Shown here: piece after piece, positions 52,113 to 61,423 of the stretch
How positions within the stretch are numbered: position 1 is the first letter of the stretch
Layout of the letters: every line of letters starts with the position of its first letter
From: M2408 sp040386975
GTDB lineage: Bacteria > Bacteroidota > Bacteroidia > Flavobacteriales_D > Crocinitomicaceae
Direction: 5' to 3'
Assembly: GCA_040386975.1 (NCBI GenBank)
Contig: JAZKEO010000007.1
Coordinates: 62,001 to 126,000, forward strand
DNA length: 64,000 bases
The notes under the pieces: generated by a model
Told to the model about the DNA's origin: nothing
The model's input: only the letters and a program-made list of their open reading frames with translations
Databases searched by the model: none
Made by a program: the position numbers and the translations under genes

Positions 52113-53240
52113 TTAATCACAGAAATAAGGTTCATCACTATCGCTTGGAATTGGGCTACAGAAAAGTAAATTTCCAGTAATTTCTCCTGCACAAAGTTGT
52201 CTCATTGAGTTTTCGTTCAAACATTTTTGAGTTGAAATATCAATATATAAAACTTTATATTTTTCTTCATGAAATCTTGAAGCGAAAATCCCAATTACAC
52301 GATGACCATTTGAAGCAGTTAGATTCGTGTAGGATGGTTTGTTTTGAGCTAAACTCGAAGATGGTTTGTTTACTGACAAATATTTTTGAAAATCAGAACT
52401 TGCACCGTTAATAAGCATTTTTATTCCTTTGAATTGACGTTTGTTAATTTGGGGGTCGTTGGTAACATTATCTTTGATTAAAGTATAAAATGTTTCTCCT
52501 TCTGCGTAAGAATTTAAAGTCATATTGTCGTTGATTAATTCATCAGCATCAACATTTGAAACTCTCCATTCAACTGATTTTGAATATTTAATTGCTGCAT
52601 CAACATATTCATCAAATTCAAGATACAATTTAACTTCGACTTTTTTTGCTGTACCAGAATTGATCGTTAAAGATGTTTGAGAGAAAACACCTGTAGTTAA
52701 GTTTTTGTCAAATTTATATTCCTGAAAGTCAGAAGGTTTTGATATTGTCATTCCTCCAACTAAGGTTGTTTGACCAGTTACAACAAATTCACCACCGTTG
52801 ATTTTTACCTCTAATTTGTAAACCGCTCCTGAAGAATTTAAAGGTGCTGAAGATGTTGTCGTGAAATAATATACCTTTTGCTCTGGGCCATAAAATGCAC
52901 CACTTTCTTTATTAGGAATGATTGTGTCTTGCAAAGTAAAAGTTCTAGTTAATGAACCACCAATGTATTCTTTTACAGTAGCATCAACTTTATCGAAATA
53001 GCTAGAGTCGGGAATTAAAGCTAATTCCTCAGAGTTACCACCACCAAAAAATGCTTTTGTAATTTTCACGTAATGAATAGAGTCTTTAGCGTCTAAAGTT
53101 GCATAAATTATTGCAGTTTCTTTTCCATCTTGGCTTGGTAGAATTTCCTCAGAACAAGAGAATAAAACTAAAGATACTATTGGGACGATTAAAAGAAAAT
53201 TTAGATTTGCTAAAATATGTTTCATGTAAAATTTTTTCAT
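52113..53240 (-). CDS. Lipoprotein, DUF4249-like
   Basis: About 375 residues from ATG 53240. A lipoprotein signal ends with the lipobox VLFSC, followed by SEEILPSQDG. The pattern of an early beta domain (ETAIIYATLDAKDSIHYVKITKAF) and later paired beta segments resembles the DUF4249 family of Bacteroidetes outer-membrane-associated lipoproteins; the match is by impression only. ATG 53225 is a good alternative. A start at 53258 would lie inside the -7 box 53256-53263. Function unknown. Cell-envelope anchored. Confidence 0.72.
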   Translation of the reverse strand: MKKFYMKHILANLNFLLIVPIVSLVLFSCSEEILPSQDGKETAIIYATLDAKDSIHYVKITKAFFGGGNSEELALIPDSSYFDKVDATVKEYIGGSLTRTFTLQDTIIPNKESGAFYGPEQKVYYFTTTSSAPLNSSGAVYKLEVKINGGEFVVTGQTTLVGGMTISKPSDFQEYKFDKNLTTGVFSQTSLTINSGTAKKVEVKLYLEFDEYVDAAIKYSKSVEWRVSNVDADELINDNMTLNSYAEGETFYTLIKDNVTNDPQINKRQFKGIKMLINGASSDFQKYLSVNKPSSSLAQNKPSYTNLTASNGHRVIGIFASRFHEEKYKVLYIDISTQKCLNENSMRQLCAGEITGNLLFCSPIPSDSDEPYFCD

Positions 53241-53255
53241 TAAAATAATAGAATC

Positions 53256-53263
53256 CAAAGGTA
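53256..53263 (-). promoter_or_regulatory. -7 box for the DUF4249-like gene
   Basis: CAAAGGTA reads TACCTTTG on the minus strand, 16 bases before ATG 53240. Confidence 0.5.
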
Positions 53264-53329
53264 AATAAAAAAAACGAATCGTGAATTACATTTAAAACAA
53301 GAATTACTACCTTTTAGTCATTGATTGGC

Positions 53330-53398
53330 AAATTACAGATTACAAATTGAAGATTAAACAAGAATCTGCAATTTGTAATCTGCTAATCTGTAATTATT
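53330..53398 (-). repeat. Heptad tract that folds into a 14-bp hairpin after the VOC gene
   Basis: Left: AAATTAC, AGATTAC, AAATTGA, AGATTAA. Right: AATCTGC, AATTTGT, AATCTGC, t, AATCTGT, AATTATT. The arms CAGATTACAAATTG (53336-53349) and CAATTTGTAATCTG (53369-53382) are perfectly complementary. It starts four bases after the VOC-gene stop and may terminate it. Confidence 0.8.
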
Positions 53399-53401
53399 TT
53401 T

Positions 53402-54466
53402 TTATTTCACTCGGTTAAGTCCCATTGTTTTAAGCATCCATTTCGGAAGATGCTTTTTGGGATCGCGATTTTTCAGATTGATGTACCAGCCTAATTTTTT
53501 TAAAATAGGAACTTTGTGTGTTTCGACAAATTCAATCCATGTGCCATCAGGATCTTCTACATAAGAAAATCTTCCTCCAGCTTCTCCCATATCAAATGTT
53601 TGTCCTGAATCTACAGTGAAAGGAAAACCTAGTTTTTCTGCTTCAATTTTTAAGGCTTCCATTCCTTGAATATCAAAACATAAGTGAATGAATCCCCAAT
53701 CTCCCCAATATCTGTTTTCAAATATTTTTTTGCAATCAGTTCTTTCAAAAGCTTGGATTAATTCAATTTCAGTTGCTCCTAAAAGTTGTGCAAAAGGTCC
53801 TTTTCTTGCTTGTTTATGACGCAGTAAAACTCTTCTAACTTTTAGATTTCCCGATTTTAAATTTGAATAAACAGGAAATTCATCTGTTTTGTCGTAAACG
53901 ATTTCTGAATAGTCTAATAAGTCTTTGTAAAGTTTTAATGAATTTTCGATGTCGCTAACTCCAATTGTTACTCCAGCTACACCGCCCGTTTGTGCAGGAT
54001 GATTTGTGTTTCCGAACCAGGAAAGTCCTTCCACGATTTCGAAAATATTTCCGTTTGGGTCTTCAATTAAAAAATGTTTTTTTCCTTCGGGTGTAAGGTT
54101 GATTTCACTTAAAAGTTTAACACCGTTATTTTTATAAAACTGGAATGTTTCTTCAACGTTTCGAGATTTAATTTTGCAAGAATACAAACCATAATCTCCA
54201 AATTGAATGTCAAATGTTGCTTTTTCAGTGTTTCGAGAAGTGTATTGCCAGATCTCAAAACCACCACCACCATTCATGCTCAAAGCTAATGTTGCGGTGC
54301 GTTTGTGAACTTCATTTCCAGTGTATTTTGTCATCAAAGGAGCTTCAGCAGCATCTTCAAAAACTTTAATGTCTACTCCGAAAAATTTACGGTACCAAGT
54401 CCAAATTTCAGCTACATTTGGTACGCCAATTCCCATTTGTTGAATACCGCAAATTATTTTTTCCAT
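53402..54466 (-). CDS. Tandem VOC (glyoxalase/extradiol dioxygenase-like) protein
   Basis: 354 residues in two vicinal-oxygen-chelate modules, about 1-150 (IQQMGIGVPNVAEIWTWYRK, GFEIWQYTS, HFLIEDPNGNIFEIVEG) and about 165-320 (VAGVTIGVSDIENSLKLYKD, FIHLCFDIQGMEALKIEAE, FSYVEDPDGTWIEFVET). A C-terminal tail rich in Lys/Trp/Leu ends the protein. His/Glu metal ligands are plausible in HLCFD and IEFVET of the second module. Relatives isomerise, cleave or oxidise small molecules at a metal centre; the substrate is unknown. The start is close behind a -7 box at 54480-54487. Confidence 0.85.
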   Translation of the reverse strand: MEKIICGIQQMGIGVPNVAEIWTWYRKFFGVDIKVFEDAAEAPLMTKYTGNEVHKRTATLALSMNGGGGFEIWQYTSRNTEKATFDIQFGDYGLYSCKIKSRNVEETFQFYKNNGVKLLSEINLTPEGKKHFLIEDPNGNIFEIVEGLSWFGNTNHPAQTGGVAGVTIGVSDIENSLKLYKDLLDYSEIVYDKTDEFPVYSNLKSGNLKVRRVLLRHKQARKGPFAQLLGATEIELIQAFERTDCKKIFENRYWGDWGFIHLCFDIQGMEALKIEAEKLGFPFTVDSGQTFDMGEAGGRFSYVEDPDGTWIEFVETHKVPILKKLGWYINLKNRDPKKHLPKWMLKTMGLNRVK

Positions 54467-54479
54467 AACTTTTTTTTAG

Positions 54480-54487
54480 CAAAGGTA
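54480..54487 (-). promoter_or_regulatory. -7 box for the VOC gene
   Basis: CAAAGGTA reads TACCTTTG on the minus strand, 14 bases before ATG 54466; nearly leaderless. Confidence 0.55.
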
Positions 54488-54505
54488 TTCAAAATTATAG
54501 AATTT

Positions 54506-55087
54506 TTATTGCATGTTTAAGAAAAAAGTATTGTCGATTTTGTCAATTAAAAAGCAATTTGAGAAATCAACTCTTCGGTATTTTATGGCGTAAATTTTCT
54601 TTTGTTTGTGAATGTTTCTTACTTTAAAAACTAAATCATAATCTTCTAAAACCAAAGTGATTTTATTTTTTTCAATATGGTAACGTCCTTTGTCGGTAGT
54701 ATTCATCCAAAAACCAAATTCTTTTAAACGGTAAGTACTATCTTTTAATAAAGTAATCGTTTTGGTGTTTTCAACTAAAATATGATCCACATGCTGTGTA
54801 GCAACTAAGGCAATTTTTTTGTCAGAAACCCCATGTAAATAAAATGTTGGGTTAAAAAATGCAGAAAGAAGAGGTAAAATGACAAGTAAAACAAAGAAAA
54901 ATGTTTTTTTTGAATCTCTTGGTTTGCTTTTCATGAAACCATAAAAGAGAAATAATAAAACAAAATAGATAATTGTTACTAAAGAAAAAAGGATGTATTG
55001 TAAAAAACCTTCTAAAAAGAAACCTAGTTCAAGTAGTAAAAAACTTGATAAACTGATGATAATGATTGATTTTAATGAATTGTTCAT
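54506..55087 (-). CDS. Membrane protein of unknown function
   Basis: 193 residues. Three N-terminal hydrophobic helices (about 8-25, 28-50, 63-80), then a soluble C-terminal domain of about 110 residues with alternating beta pattern (HVDHILVENTKTITLLKDSTYRL in part, KGRYHIEKNKITLVLEDYDLVFKV in part). No family recognised. Orientation and spacing (40 bp to the VOC gene) allow cotranscription, although the VOC gene has its own -7 box. Confidence 0.65.
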   Translation of the reverse strand: MNNSLKSIIIISLSSFLLLELGFFLEGFLQYILFSLVTIIYFVLLFLFYGFMKSKPRDSKKTFFFVLLVILPLLSAFFNPTFYLHGVSDKKIALVATQHVDHILVENTKTITLLKDSTYRLKEFGFWMNTTDKGRYHIEKNKITLVLEDYDLVFKVRNIHKQKKIYAIKYRRVDFSNCFLIDKIDNTFFLNMQ

Positions 55088-55168
55088 ACTTGATTCTTTC
55101 TATTTTGTTAAATATAAAATCAAGCAAAAATCATACCGAAATTAACGTTTTTGATTTAATGTATGTGC

Positions 55169-56329
55169 TTAACTCAATGAAGTCCTAAATTTTAAATGCC
55201 AAAACAAGTAAATTAAAGCTAAACTAGCACAAAAAGCTCCAGCACAAAAAGTTGGAAAAACAGAATTTAAGGTGTTTTCATAAAAAAATGTCGTAGAAAA
55301 AGAGCCTAGCATAATTCCAAATTCTAAAGCAATAAACATGGTTCCAGCACCAACTCCTCTGCGTTGAATGTGTGACAAATCGGCTGTCCAAGCAAAAAGT
55401 GTTGGACTTGAAATTCCAGTTGCCAAGCCAAAAACGACTGAGCCAATAGAATACATGATGACATCTCTCGATAAACCTACAATTATCATGCTTGCGATGA
55501 GTAAAATCATGCCAAAAATGAGTGTTTCACGACGACCGATAATATCTGAAAGTCTTCCAGTGAAAAGTCTCACAATCATTGTTGATACGACATAAAACAT
55601 AAAAAACCATCCTTTATTTTCAAGATGAAGAAATTTTGAGATATCGGCAGAAAGCACAAAAATAATTCCCGAACAGATTGCTGAAAGAAACATGACCATC
55701 GAAGCAGGTAAAACTTGAGGTTCAAAGACATCTTTCCATGTAATTAGAAGTTGAGTTGGAACAAATTTTTGTTTTTGATTCAGTGTTTCTTGAATTTTAT
55801 ACATGATAATTATTGCAAAAAGTGAAAGAGCAGAGGAGACGATAAACATTCCATCAACGCCAACAAGTTTTACGACTAAAAAACTCAATGTTTGTCCAAT
55901 TCCAATTCCTAAGGAAATAAAAGTTCCCCAAAGTCCCATTCCAACTCCTCGTTTTTCTGCAGGCAATAAATCCGTAATTAGAGCTGTGGCTCCAGTTGGC
56001 ATGAATCCAGCGCTAAATCCGTGGAGAAAGCGTAGGATTAAAAAAAAGAAAATACTTTGAGAAAGTGGATATAATAAACTGACTAGTAGGGAAACAAAAA
56101 TGCCAAAGTACATCACTTTTTTTCTTCCAATGTAATCTGCCAATTTACCAGAAAATGGCCTTGAAAGTGCTGCTGATATTGTAAAAATGGAAATGATTAG
56201 ACCTTTTTTGTCTTCTCCATCTAATTTTGTAATAAAATCGTTTAGCTCTGGTAAAATAAGGTTGAAACTCGTCATGAAAAACAGCATCGAAATGCAGGTT
56301 AACCAAAAACTACGAGAATATTTTTTCAT
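55169..56329 (-). CDS. MFS transporter
   Basis: 386 residues and 12 predicted helices. RPFSGKLADYIGRKKVMYFG (about 58-77) is the MFS loop 2-3 signature, and RLFTGRLSDIIGRRETLIFG its second-half counterpart (about 255). LLPAEKRGVGMGLWGTFISLG matches motif C of drug-efflux-type members. Inner-membrane secondary transporter, probably an exporter; substrate unknown. Confidence 0.92.
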   Translation of the reverse strand: MKKYSRSFWLTCISMLFFMTSFNLILPELNDFITKLDGEDKKGLIISIFTISAALSRPFSGKLADYIGRKKVMYFGIFVSLLVSLLYPLSQSIFFFLILRFLHGFSAGFMPTGATALITDLLPAEKRGVGMGLWGTFISLGIGIGQTLSFLVVKLVGVDGMFIVSSALSLFAIIIMYKIQETLNQKQKFVPTQLLITWKDVFEPQVLPASMVMFLSAICSGIIFVLSADISKFLHLENKGWFFMFYVVSTMIVRLFTGRLSDIIGRRETLIFGMILLIASMIIVGLSRDVIMYSIGSVVFGLATGISSPTLFAWTADLSHIQRRGVGAGTMFIALEFGIMLGSFSTTFFYENTLNSVFPTFCAGAFCASLALIYLFWHLKFRTSLS

Positions 56330-56437
56330 CTTGTAAAATTACTGTAAAAAATAAATATTTAACAGCAATTTTGTATTCTAAACTATTTTGTTTCAAAAAA
56401 TATTATTACTATTGTCGTAAATGAAACGATAATAAAT

Positions 56438-57220
56438 ATGAAAAAGCTAATCATAACTTTCATGGGGGCATTTTTTGTAAGTGCTAATCTTTTATCTTGT
56501 AGTACTGAAAAAACGGAAACTCCTAAAAAAAACATTGCGGGAAAGTCAAGTAATATTATTAATCCTCTTACGGCTGATTTTTCAAAGCCAATTGACATCG
56601 CTTTATTAACGGAGTCTATGCAAATTTATTTTCAAAAAGAAATGATTCTAAAAGTTTATCCAATAACTTATATGGACAGTGAGCCTTTTGTGAATGAATT
56701 GGGTTGTGCAAGTGAGGCCGGTTCAGAAGAAAAACAAATATATATTACTTTTAAAACTATTCCTCAAAAAGAATATAAGAAAAACACAGCTTATTTAATT
56801 AAATGTAAAATTGGTTCAATTAGCGCGTTTGATGAGTTGAATCTAATTGATGCAGAATTAATTGGAGAAGCAGATGAAAAGGAAGTAAGCAGTTTTAATC
56901 CAGAATCGATTAGTTCTACTCTGATTTACAGTCCAAAAGATATTTTTGATAATATTATGGCTTGGGGTGGAAAAAGAGTCACTGTTCAAGGAAATTATAG
57001 TGGAACTACTACTTCCAAAGCTCTTGATGGAAGAATTCTTGAAATCCGTGTAGATTTAGCTTCTTCAACTAATGGTGATATACTTGTCGGTTGTGCATTT
57101 GTTGAAGATCCAGGAAATCAAGTTTTGACACCTGGAGCGTTAAATGTAAAAATTAGTGGTGAGTTAGATGCTCGTTTTCATTTTGATAGGCCTTACTTAA
57201 CTAATTGTAAACTTCTGTAA
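56438..57220 (+). CDS. Lipoprotein with OB-fold-like C-terminal domain
   Basis: 260 residues. A lipoprotein signal MKKLIITFMGAFFVSANLLSC with lipobox LLSC (Cys21). Residues about 45-150 are an unrecognised domain with FVNELGCASEAGSEE. Residues about 165-258 have the strand pattern of the tRNA_anti-like OB fold (AWGGKRVTVQGNYSG, DILVGCAFVEDPG, LNVKISGELDARF), seen in other small envelope proteins. Function unknown. The stop codon abuts the convergent FAD gene's stop with no base between. Confidence 0.75.
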   Translation: MKKLIITFMGAFFVSANLLSCSTEKTETPKKNIAGKSSNIINPLTADFSKPIDIALLTESMQIYFQKEMILKVYPITYMDSEPFVNELGCASEAGSEEKQIYITFKTIPQKEYKKNTAYLIKCKIGSISAFDELNLIDAELIGEADEKEVSSFNPESISSTLIYSPKDIFDNIMAWGGKRVTVQGNYSGTTTSKALDGRILEIRVDLASSTNGDILVGCAFVEDPGNQVLTPGALNVKISGELDARFHFDRPYLTNCKLL

Positions 57221-58774
57221 TTAATTTTGTGATTTGATTCTATGAATTGACTCTACGCATTTCATTCCATCAATTGCTGCAGAAATAATTCCGCCTGCAT
57301 ATCCGGCACCTTCAGCGCAAGGGTATAAACCTTTTATTTTAATGTGTTCCAGAGTTTCTGGATTTCTTGGAATTTGAATTGGAGAAGACGTTCTTGATTC
57401 TGGGGCGTGTAAAACAGCATCATTTGTCAAGAATTGAGGCATTTTTTTTCCGAAATCTAAAAATGCTTGTTTCAAACGTTTTGAAATTTGTAGAGGGAGA
57501 ATTTTGTTCAAATCCAAACTTACGATTCCCGGTTGATAGGAAGAACGAGGGATTTCTTTTGAAATTTTACCATCAATAAAATCCTTCAAACATTGAGCTG
57601 GAACTTTTTGTGTTTTTCCTGCGGCTTCCCAACATGTTTGTTCCACTTCTTTTTGGAAGTCTAAGCAAACAAAAGGATTGTTTTCGTGATTTTTAAAATC
57701 TGTTGGTTCAATTTGAACGACAATTCCTGAATTTGCGTATGGATTATTTCGTTTTGAAGGCGACCAACCATTCGTTACAACTTCTTCTTGATTTGTTGCA
57801 CAAGGAGCAATAATCCCACCTGGGCACATACAAAATGAGTAAACTCCCTTTCCTTCAACTTGGGTAACTAAGGAGTAGGAGGCAGGACTCAAAGTATCAT
57901 CACTGCATCTTCCGTGATATTGTATTTTGTCGATTAATTCTTGTGTGTGTTCTATTCTGACACCTAAAGCGAAACCTTTTGCTTGAATTTCAATACCTTT
58001 TTTGTGTAATAAATAAAAAATATCTCTAGCAGAATGTCCCGTTGCTAAAACCAAATGTTGAACTTCGTAATTCTGGTCTTCATTTATTGTGATTCCTTTT
58101 AATTCATCATTTTCGCACGAAATGTCGGTCAATTTTGAATCAAAATGAACTTCACCACCACAAGCAATGATTTTTTCTCTCATAGCAACAATCACTTGCG
58201 GAAGTTTATTTGTTCCAATATGTGGATGTGCATCAACTAAAATCATGGGATCAGCACCAAACTCAACAAACCATTGAAGTGTTTTGAGTAAATCTCCTCG
58301 TTTTTTTGAGCGTGTATATAATTTTCCGTCGGAATATGTTCCAGCACCACCTTCACCAAAGCAATAATTTGATTCTGGATTTACAATGGATTCTTTGTTG
58401 AGTTTTGCTAAATCTCTTCTGCGTGAACGAACGTCTTTTCCACGTTCAAAAACGATAGGTTTTAAGCCAAGTTCAATTGCTCTTAATGCGGCGAAAAGTC
58501 CAGCAGGACCAGCTCCAATAATGGCGATTTTTTGAGCATTTGAAACATCTTTTACTTCAAAATAGTTGTGGCTTTCATTAAATTCTTCTTTTTCAAGAGT
58601 AATTAAAAAGGAAGCATTTATTTTAATGTTTCGACTTCTTGCGTCGATGGATTTTTTATGCCATTTGTAAAAGAAATCGTCTTTTAATTTCAGTTCTTTT
58701 GAAATAAGATTCCTAATAAAAGCATCATTTTGAGCTTCTTCGGGAGAAAGTTGAAAATTTAAAATCCATTGCAT
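57221..58774 (-). CDS. FAD-dependent oxidoreductase (COG2509-like)
   Basis: 517 residues. An N-terminal ferredoxin-like region (about 1-80, WILNFQLSPEEAQND, DDFFYKWHKKSIDARSRN) precedes the FAD motif IAIIGAGPAGLFAALRAIELG (about 88) and IVFERGKDVRSRRRD. CFGEGGAGTYSDGKLYTR, VLATGHSARDIFYLL, VYSFCMCPGG and GLYPCAEGAGYAGGIISAA are hallmark segments of this uncharacterised dehydrogenase family. Cytoplasmic flavoprotein; substrate unknown. A TTAGACT heptad tract lies just upstream of its start. Confidence 0.92.
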   Translation of the reverse strand: MQWILNFQLSPEEAQNDAFIRNLISKELKLKDDFFYKWHKKSIDARSRNIKINASFLITLEKEEFNESHNYFEVKDVSNAQKIAIIGAGPAGLFAALRAIELGLKPIVFERGKDVRSRRRDLAKLNKESIVNPESNYCFGEGGAGTYSDGKLYTRSKKRGDLLKTLQWFVEFGADPMILVDAHPHIGTNKLPQVIVAMREKIIACGGEVHFDSKLTDISCENDELKGITINEDQNYEVQHLVLATGHSARDIFYLLHKKGIEIQAKGFALGVRIEHTQELIDKIQYHGRCSDDTLSPASYSLVTQVEGKGVYSFCMCPGGIIAPCATNQEEVVTNGWSPSKRNNPYANSGIVVQIEPTDFKNHENNPFVCLDFQKEVEQTCWEAAGKTQKVPAQCLKDFIDGKISKEIPRSSYQPGIVSLDLNKILPLQISKRLKQAFLDFGKKMPQFLTNDAVLHAPESRTSSPIQIPRNPETLEHIKIKGLYPCAEGAGYAGGIISAAIDGMKCVESIHRIKSQN

Positions 58775-58778
58775 TATA

Positions 58779-58821
58779 TTAGACTTTTAGACTTAAGATG
58801 AAAGATATTAGACAATTGACT
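58779..58821 (-). repeat. TTAGACT-type heptad tract
   Basis: TTAGACT, t, TTAGACT, TAAGATG, AAAGATA, TTAGACA, ATTGACT. It fills nearly all of the 52-bp gap between the FAD gene start (58774) and the porT stop (58827). Confidence 0.8.
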
Positions 58822-58826
58822 TAATT

Positions 58827-59564
58827 TTATCCCTCAAATATAATAGAAAAAGACCAAATTTTATTTTTTAATTGATCGATTGGATTTGAAACGGGTGTTT
58901 GATCTTGGATGAATGTATTTTGAAATCCTTGGGAATATTTTACTTCGAGTCCAAGTTTGAAGTAAACGGCGAAAAATTCCACACCAACTCCCACTTGACC
59001 TTGCCAATCTTTGGCTTTAATTTTAACAAAAGGATCTACGAAATTTTGATTTTTAGTTTCGGTAGATTGTAAATCGTAAGTAAATTGAGCACCTCCGAGT
59101 ACATAAGTTGCAAAATTGTTGAATCTTGCAGTACGAAATTGCAACATTATTGGGAAATCTAAATTTGTTGAATTGATACGTTCTTCTTCGTAAACTTCTT
59201 TTTTGTCCTCTGGATTTTCGGGTGGATAATAATATTTTATGACACGTTCTTGAAATGACAAAGAAGGTAAAACGCGTAACCTCAACAAAGGTGTTCCTAA
59301 TTTTAGAGTTGAAACGATTCCTAACTGACCGCCAGCAGTTTTTACACTTTCGATCGCTAAAACATTGTATTTTTCATAGGCATTTGAAACGGGAGTTAAC
59401 TGAAAATCAGCAGTATTTCCTCCCAATAAAAATCCGAAATGAATAAGTTTATCGTCAAATTTTCTATAATTCTGCTGGATTACTTTTTGAGAAAACGAAG
59501 AGTTTTGTAAAATCAAAAATAAAGCAATCAATAAAAAAGGAGTATATTTTATTTTCAAAATCAT
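58827..59564 (-). CDS. porT: PorT-family outer-membrane beta-barrel protein (T9SS)
   Basis: 245 residues. Signal peptide 1-25 (ends SFSQ). An N-terminal RKFDDKLIHFGFLLGGNTADF is the PorT signature, followed by eight or so amphipathic strands (LGIVSTLKLGTPLLRLRVLPSLSF split as TPLLRLRVLPSLSF; TNLDFPIMLQFRTARFNN; YVLGGAQFTYDL; VGVGVEFFAVYFKLGLEVKYSQG in part) and a terminal aromatic-rich strand WSFSIIFEG. PorT is required for type IX secretion in Porphyromonas. Its neighbour ubiE/menG, 26 bp upstream, is the conserved Bacteroidetes arrangement. It would serve the T9SS cargo encoded elsewhere in the window. Confidence 0.93.
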   Translation of the reverse strand: MILKIKYTPFLLIALFLILQNSSFSQKVIQQNYRKFDDKLIHFGFLLGGNTADFQLTPVSNAYEKYNVLAIESVKTAGGQLGIVSTLKLGTPLLRLRVLPSLSFQERVIKYYYPPENPEDKKEVYEEERINSTNLDFPIMLQFRTARFNNFATYVLGGAQFTYDLQSTETKNQNFVDPFVKIKAKDWQGQVGVGVEFFAVYFKLGLEVKYSQGFQNTFIQDQTPVSNPIDQLKNKIWSFSIIFEG

Positions 59565-59590
59565 AAACTTAAAACGTAGAAAATTGAAAT

Positions 59591-60325
59591 CTATTTTGTT
59601 CCAGAGTAAATTGTCGCAATTCCACCAGAAACCAAAGTTGATTTTACATTTCTATAACCCAATTTCTCTAAAATAGTTTCAAAATCTTTTCCTTCAGGGA
59701 ATGCAGCTACAGATTCTGGCAAATAGGTGTACGCTCGAGCATCTTTGCTTATTGTTTTTCCTAAAAGTGGAATGATGTATTTTGAATAGAAATTGAAAGA
59801 TTGTTTGATAGGAAATTTCTTTGGCTTGGAGAATTCCAAAATCAATAATTTTCCATCAGGACGAACAACACGAAGCATTTCAGCCAAACCGATTTCTAAA
59901 TTTTGGAAGTTTCTCACGCCAAAACCTACTGTTAAAGCATCAAAATAATTATCTTCAAAAGGCAAATTTTCAGAATCTCCTAAACGCATGGAAATGATGT
60001 TTTCAACTTTGCGTTTTATCATTTTTTCACGTCCTTTGGCTAACATTCCTTCTGAAATATCGATTCCAACAACTTCTGTAGGCGAAACTTTCAGAGCTTC
60101 TAAAGCAAAATCTCCTGTTCCTGTTGCGATGTCTAAAATACGTTTTGGTTGAAGCTCTTGGAGCATCTTAATTGCTTTTTTTCGCCACAATTTATCGATG
60201 CCTAAGGATAAAAAATGATTTAAAAAATCGTATCTACCTGAAATGTTGTTGAACATTTCTGCAACTTCTTCTTTTTTTGATTTTTCTGAATCACCGTAAG
60301 GTTTTACTACAATTTTTTCGCTCAT
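59591..60325 (-). CDS. ubiE: Demethylmenaquinone methyltransferase
   Basis: 244 residues from ATG 60325 (MSEKIVVKP). Class I SAM methyltransferase of the UbiE/MenG family: MFNNISGRYDFLNHFLSLGID in part, ILDIATGTGDFALEAL (SAM motif I, about 66), VVGIDISEGMLAKGREKM, LRLGDSENLPFEDNYFDALTVGFGVRNF in parts, and LRVVRPDGKLLILEFSKP. It makes menaquinone in the last step. Upstream of porT, probably one transcript. A further ATG at 60343 would add MREKLK and is less likely. Confidence 0.96.
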   Translation of the reverse strand: MSEKIVVKPYGDSEKSKKEEVAEMFNNISGRYDFLNHFLSLGIDKLWRKKAIKMLQELQPKRILDIATGTGDFALEALKVSPTEVVGIDISEGMLAKGREKMIKRKVENIISMRLGDSENLPFEDNYFDALTVGFGVRNFQNLEIGLAEMLRVVRPDGKLLILEFSKPKKFPIKQSFNFYSKYIIPLLGKTISKDARAYTYLPESVAAFPEGKDFETILEKLGYRNVKSTLVSGGIATIYSGTK

Positions 60326-60338
60326 CTTTAATTTTTCT

Positions 60339-60357
60339 CGCAAAGACGCAAAGACGC
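60339..60357. repeat. CGCAAAGA direct repeat upstream of ubiE
   Basis: CGCAAAGA occurs twice in tandem (60339-60346, 60347-60354) followed by CGC, with a related CCGCAAAGG at 60412-60420. It occupies the short spacer between ubiE and the heptose kinase gene. Confidence 0.6.
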
Positions 60358-60420
60358 TTTACAAATTGGTTTTATTATTTTATTTATTTCAATAAAGTTT
60401 CTCTTTCAAAACCGCAAAGG

Positions 60421-60455
60421 CATAACTCATAACTCATAACTCATAACTTCTAACT
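60421..60455 (-). repeat. (CATAACT)4 heptad array at the heptose-kinase 3' end
   Basis: CATAACT four times, then TCTAACT. The TGA stop (60427-60429) and the last residues VMSYEL of the kinase are encoded within it on the minus strand. Confidence 0.95.
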
Positions 60456-61416
60456 CCTTTTTAAGTTCTTCTTTATCAATACTCACAACTCCACTTTTTT
60501 CGCAAACCAAACCACCAGCTAAATTGGAAATTTTAGCAATTTTTTCAATATTTAATCCAGCGCATAAGCATAAAGTTGCAACGCTGATTACTGTGTCTCC
60601 AGCTCCACTCACATCCGAAATATTTCTAACGTGTGCAGGAATTTTATGTTTTTCAGCATTGTTTTTTATGAAAACTCCGTGTTCCGAAAGCGTGATAAAT
60701 GTTATCTCGTGTTTTAATTTTGTTCTCAACAATTCAACAGCATTTTCAAATGAAGCAAAATCTTTCATTGAAAATTGCAAATCCAAACCTTCTTTAAGTT
60801 CTTTTAAATTTGGTTTGAATAAAGTTACGTTTTGATAAGTGAAAAAGTTTTTGCGTTTTGGATCAACTGTTGTTAAAACATTATTTTCATTACACAAATT
60901 AATTACTTTTTCAATCAAAGAAAGACTTAAAGTTCCTTTGTTGTAATCTTCAAAAATCAAGGCATCAACACCCGATTTAATCAGCGATTCAATTTTAGCT
61001 AAAATCAATTCTTCTTCTTGAGCCGAGATATCGTTTGTTTGTTCGGAATCAATTCTTAATAATTGCTGATTATTGCCAATAATTCTGGTTTTAACCGTTG
61101 TAATTCTGTTTTCACTTTCAATTAAACCTTCGGTTGAAATGTTGTTATTTTCTAAAAGTTCACTTAGTTTTTTTCCGTCTTTGTCTTTTCCAATAACAGA
61201 ACAAATGATTGCTTTTGCACCCAAAGAAACTAAGTTCAAAGCAACATTTGCGGCTCCACCTAAGCGTTCGTCTTCTTGCGATAAACTCACAATTGGAACT
61301 GGTGCCTCAGGACTAATGCGATTCACAGAACCAAGCATGTAGGCATCAAGCATGATGTCACCTAAAACGATGATTCGCTTTGTTTTAAAAGAATCGAATA
61401 AAGCTTTAATATCCAT
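60427..61416 (-). CDS. rfaE1: HldE-type D-glycero-beta-D-manno-heptose-7-phosphate kinase
   Basis: 329 residues of the PfkB carbohydrate-kinase family, equal to the N-terminal domain of HldE. IIVLGDIMLDAYMLGSVNRISPEAPVPIV (given in parts: GDIMLDAYMLG, NRISPEAPVPIV) is diagnostic, and RLGGAANVALNLVSLGAKA follows. The catalytic Asp is in DVSGAGDTVISVATL (about 270). It phosphorylates heptose-7-phosphate on the way to ADP-heptose for LPS. The adenylyltransferase half is absent here. Its last residues VMSYEL are encoded by a heptad array. Confidence 0.92.
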   Translation of the reverse strand: MDIKALFDSFKTKRIIVLGDIMLDAYMLGSVNRISPEAPVPIVSLSQEDERLGGAANVALNLVSLGAKAIICSVIGKDKDGKKLSELLENNNISTEGLIESENRITTVKTRIIGNNQQLLRIDSEQTNDISAQEEELILAKIESLIKSGVDALIFEDYNKGTLSLSLIEKVINLCNENNVLTTVDPKRKNFFTYQNVTLFKPNLKELKEGLDLQFSMKDFASFENAVELLRTKLKHEITFITLSEHGVFIKNNAEKHKIPAHVRNISDVSGAGDTVISVATLCLCAGLNIEKIAKISNLAGGLVCEKSGVVSIDKEELKKELEVMSYEL

Positions 61417-61423
61417 TTTTTTT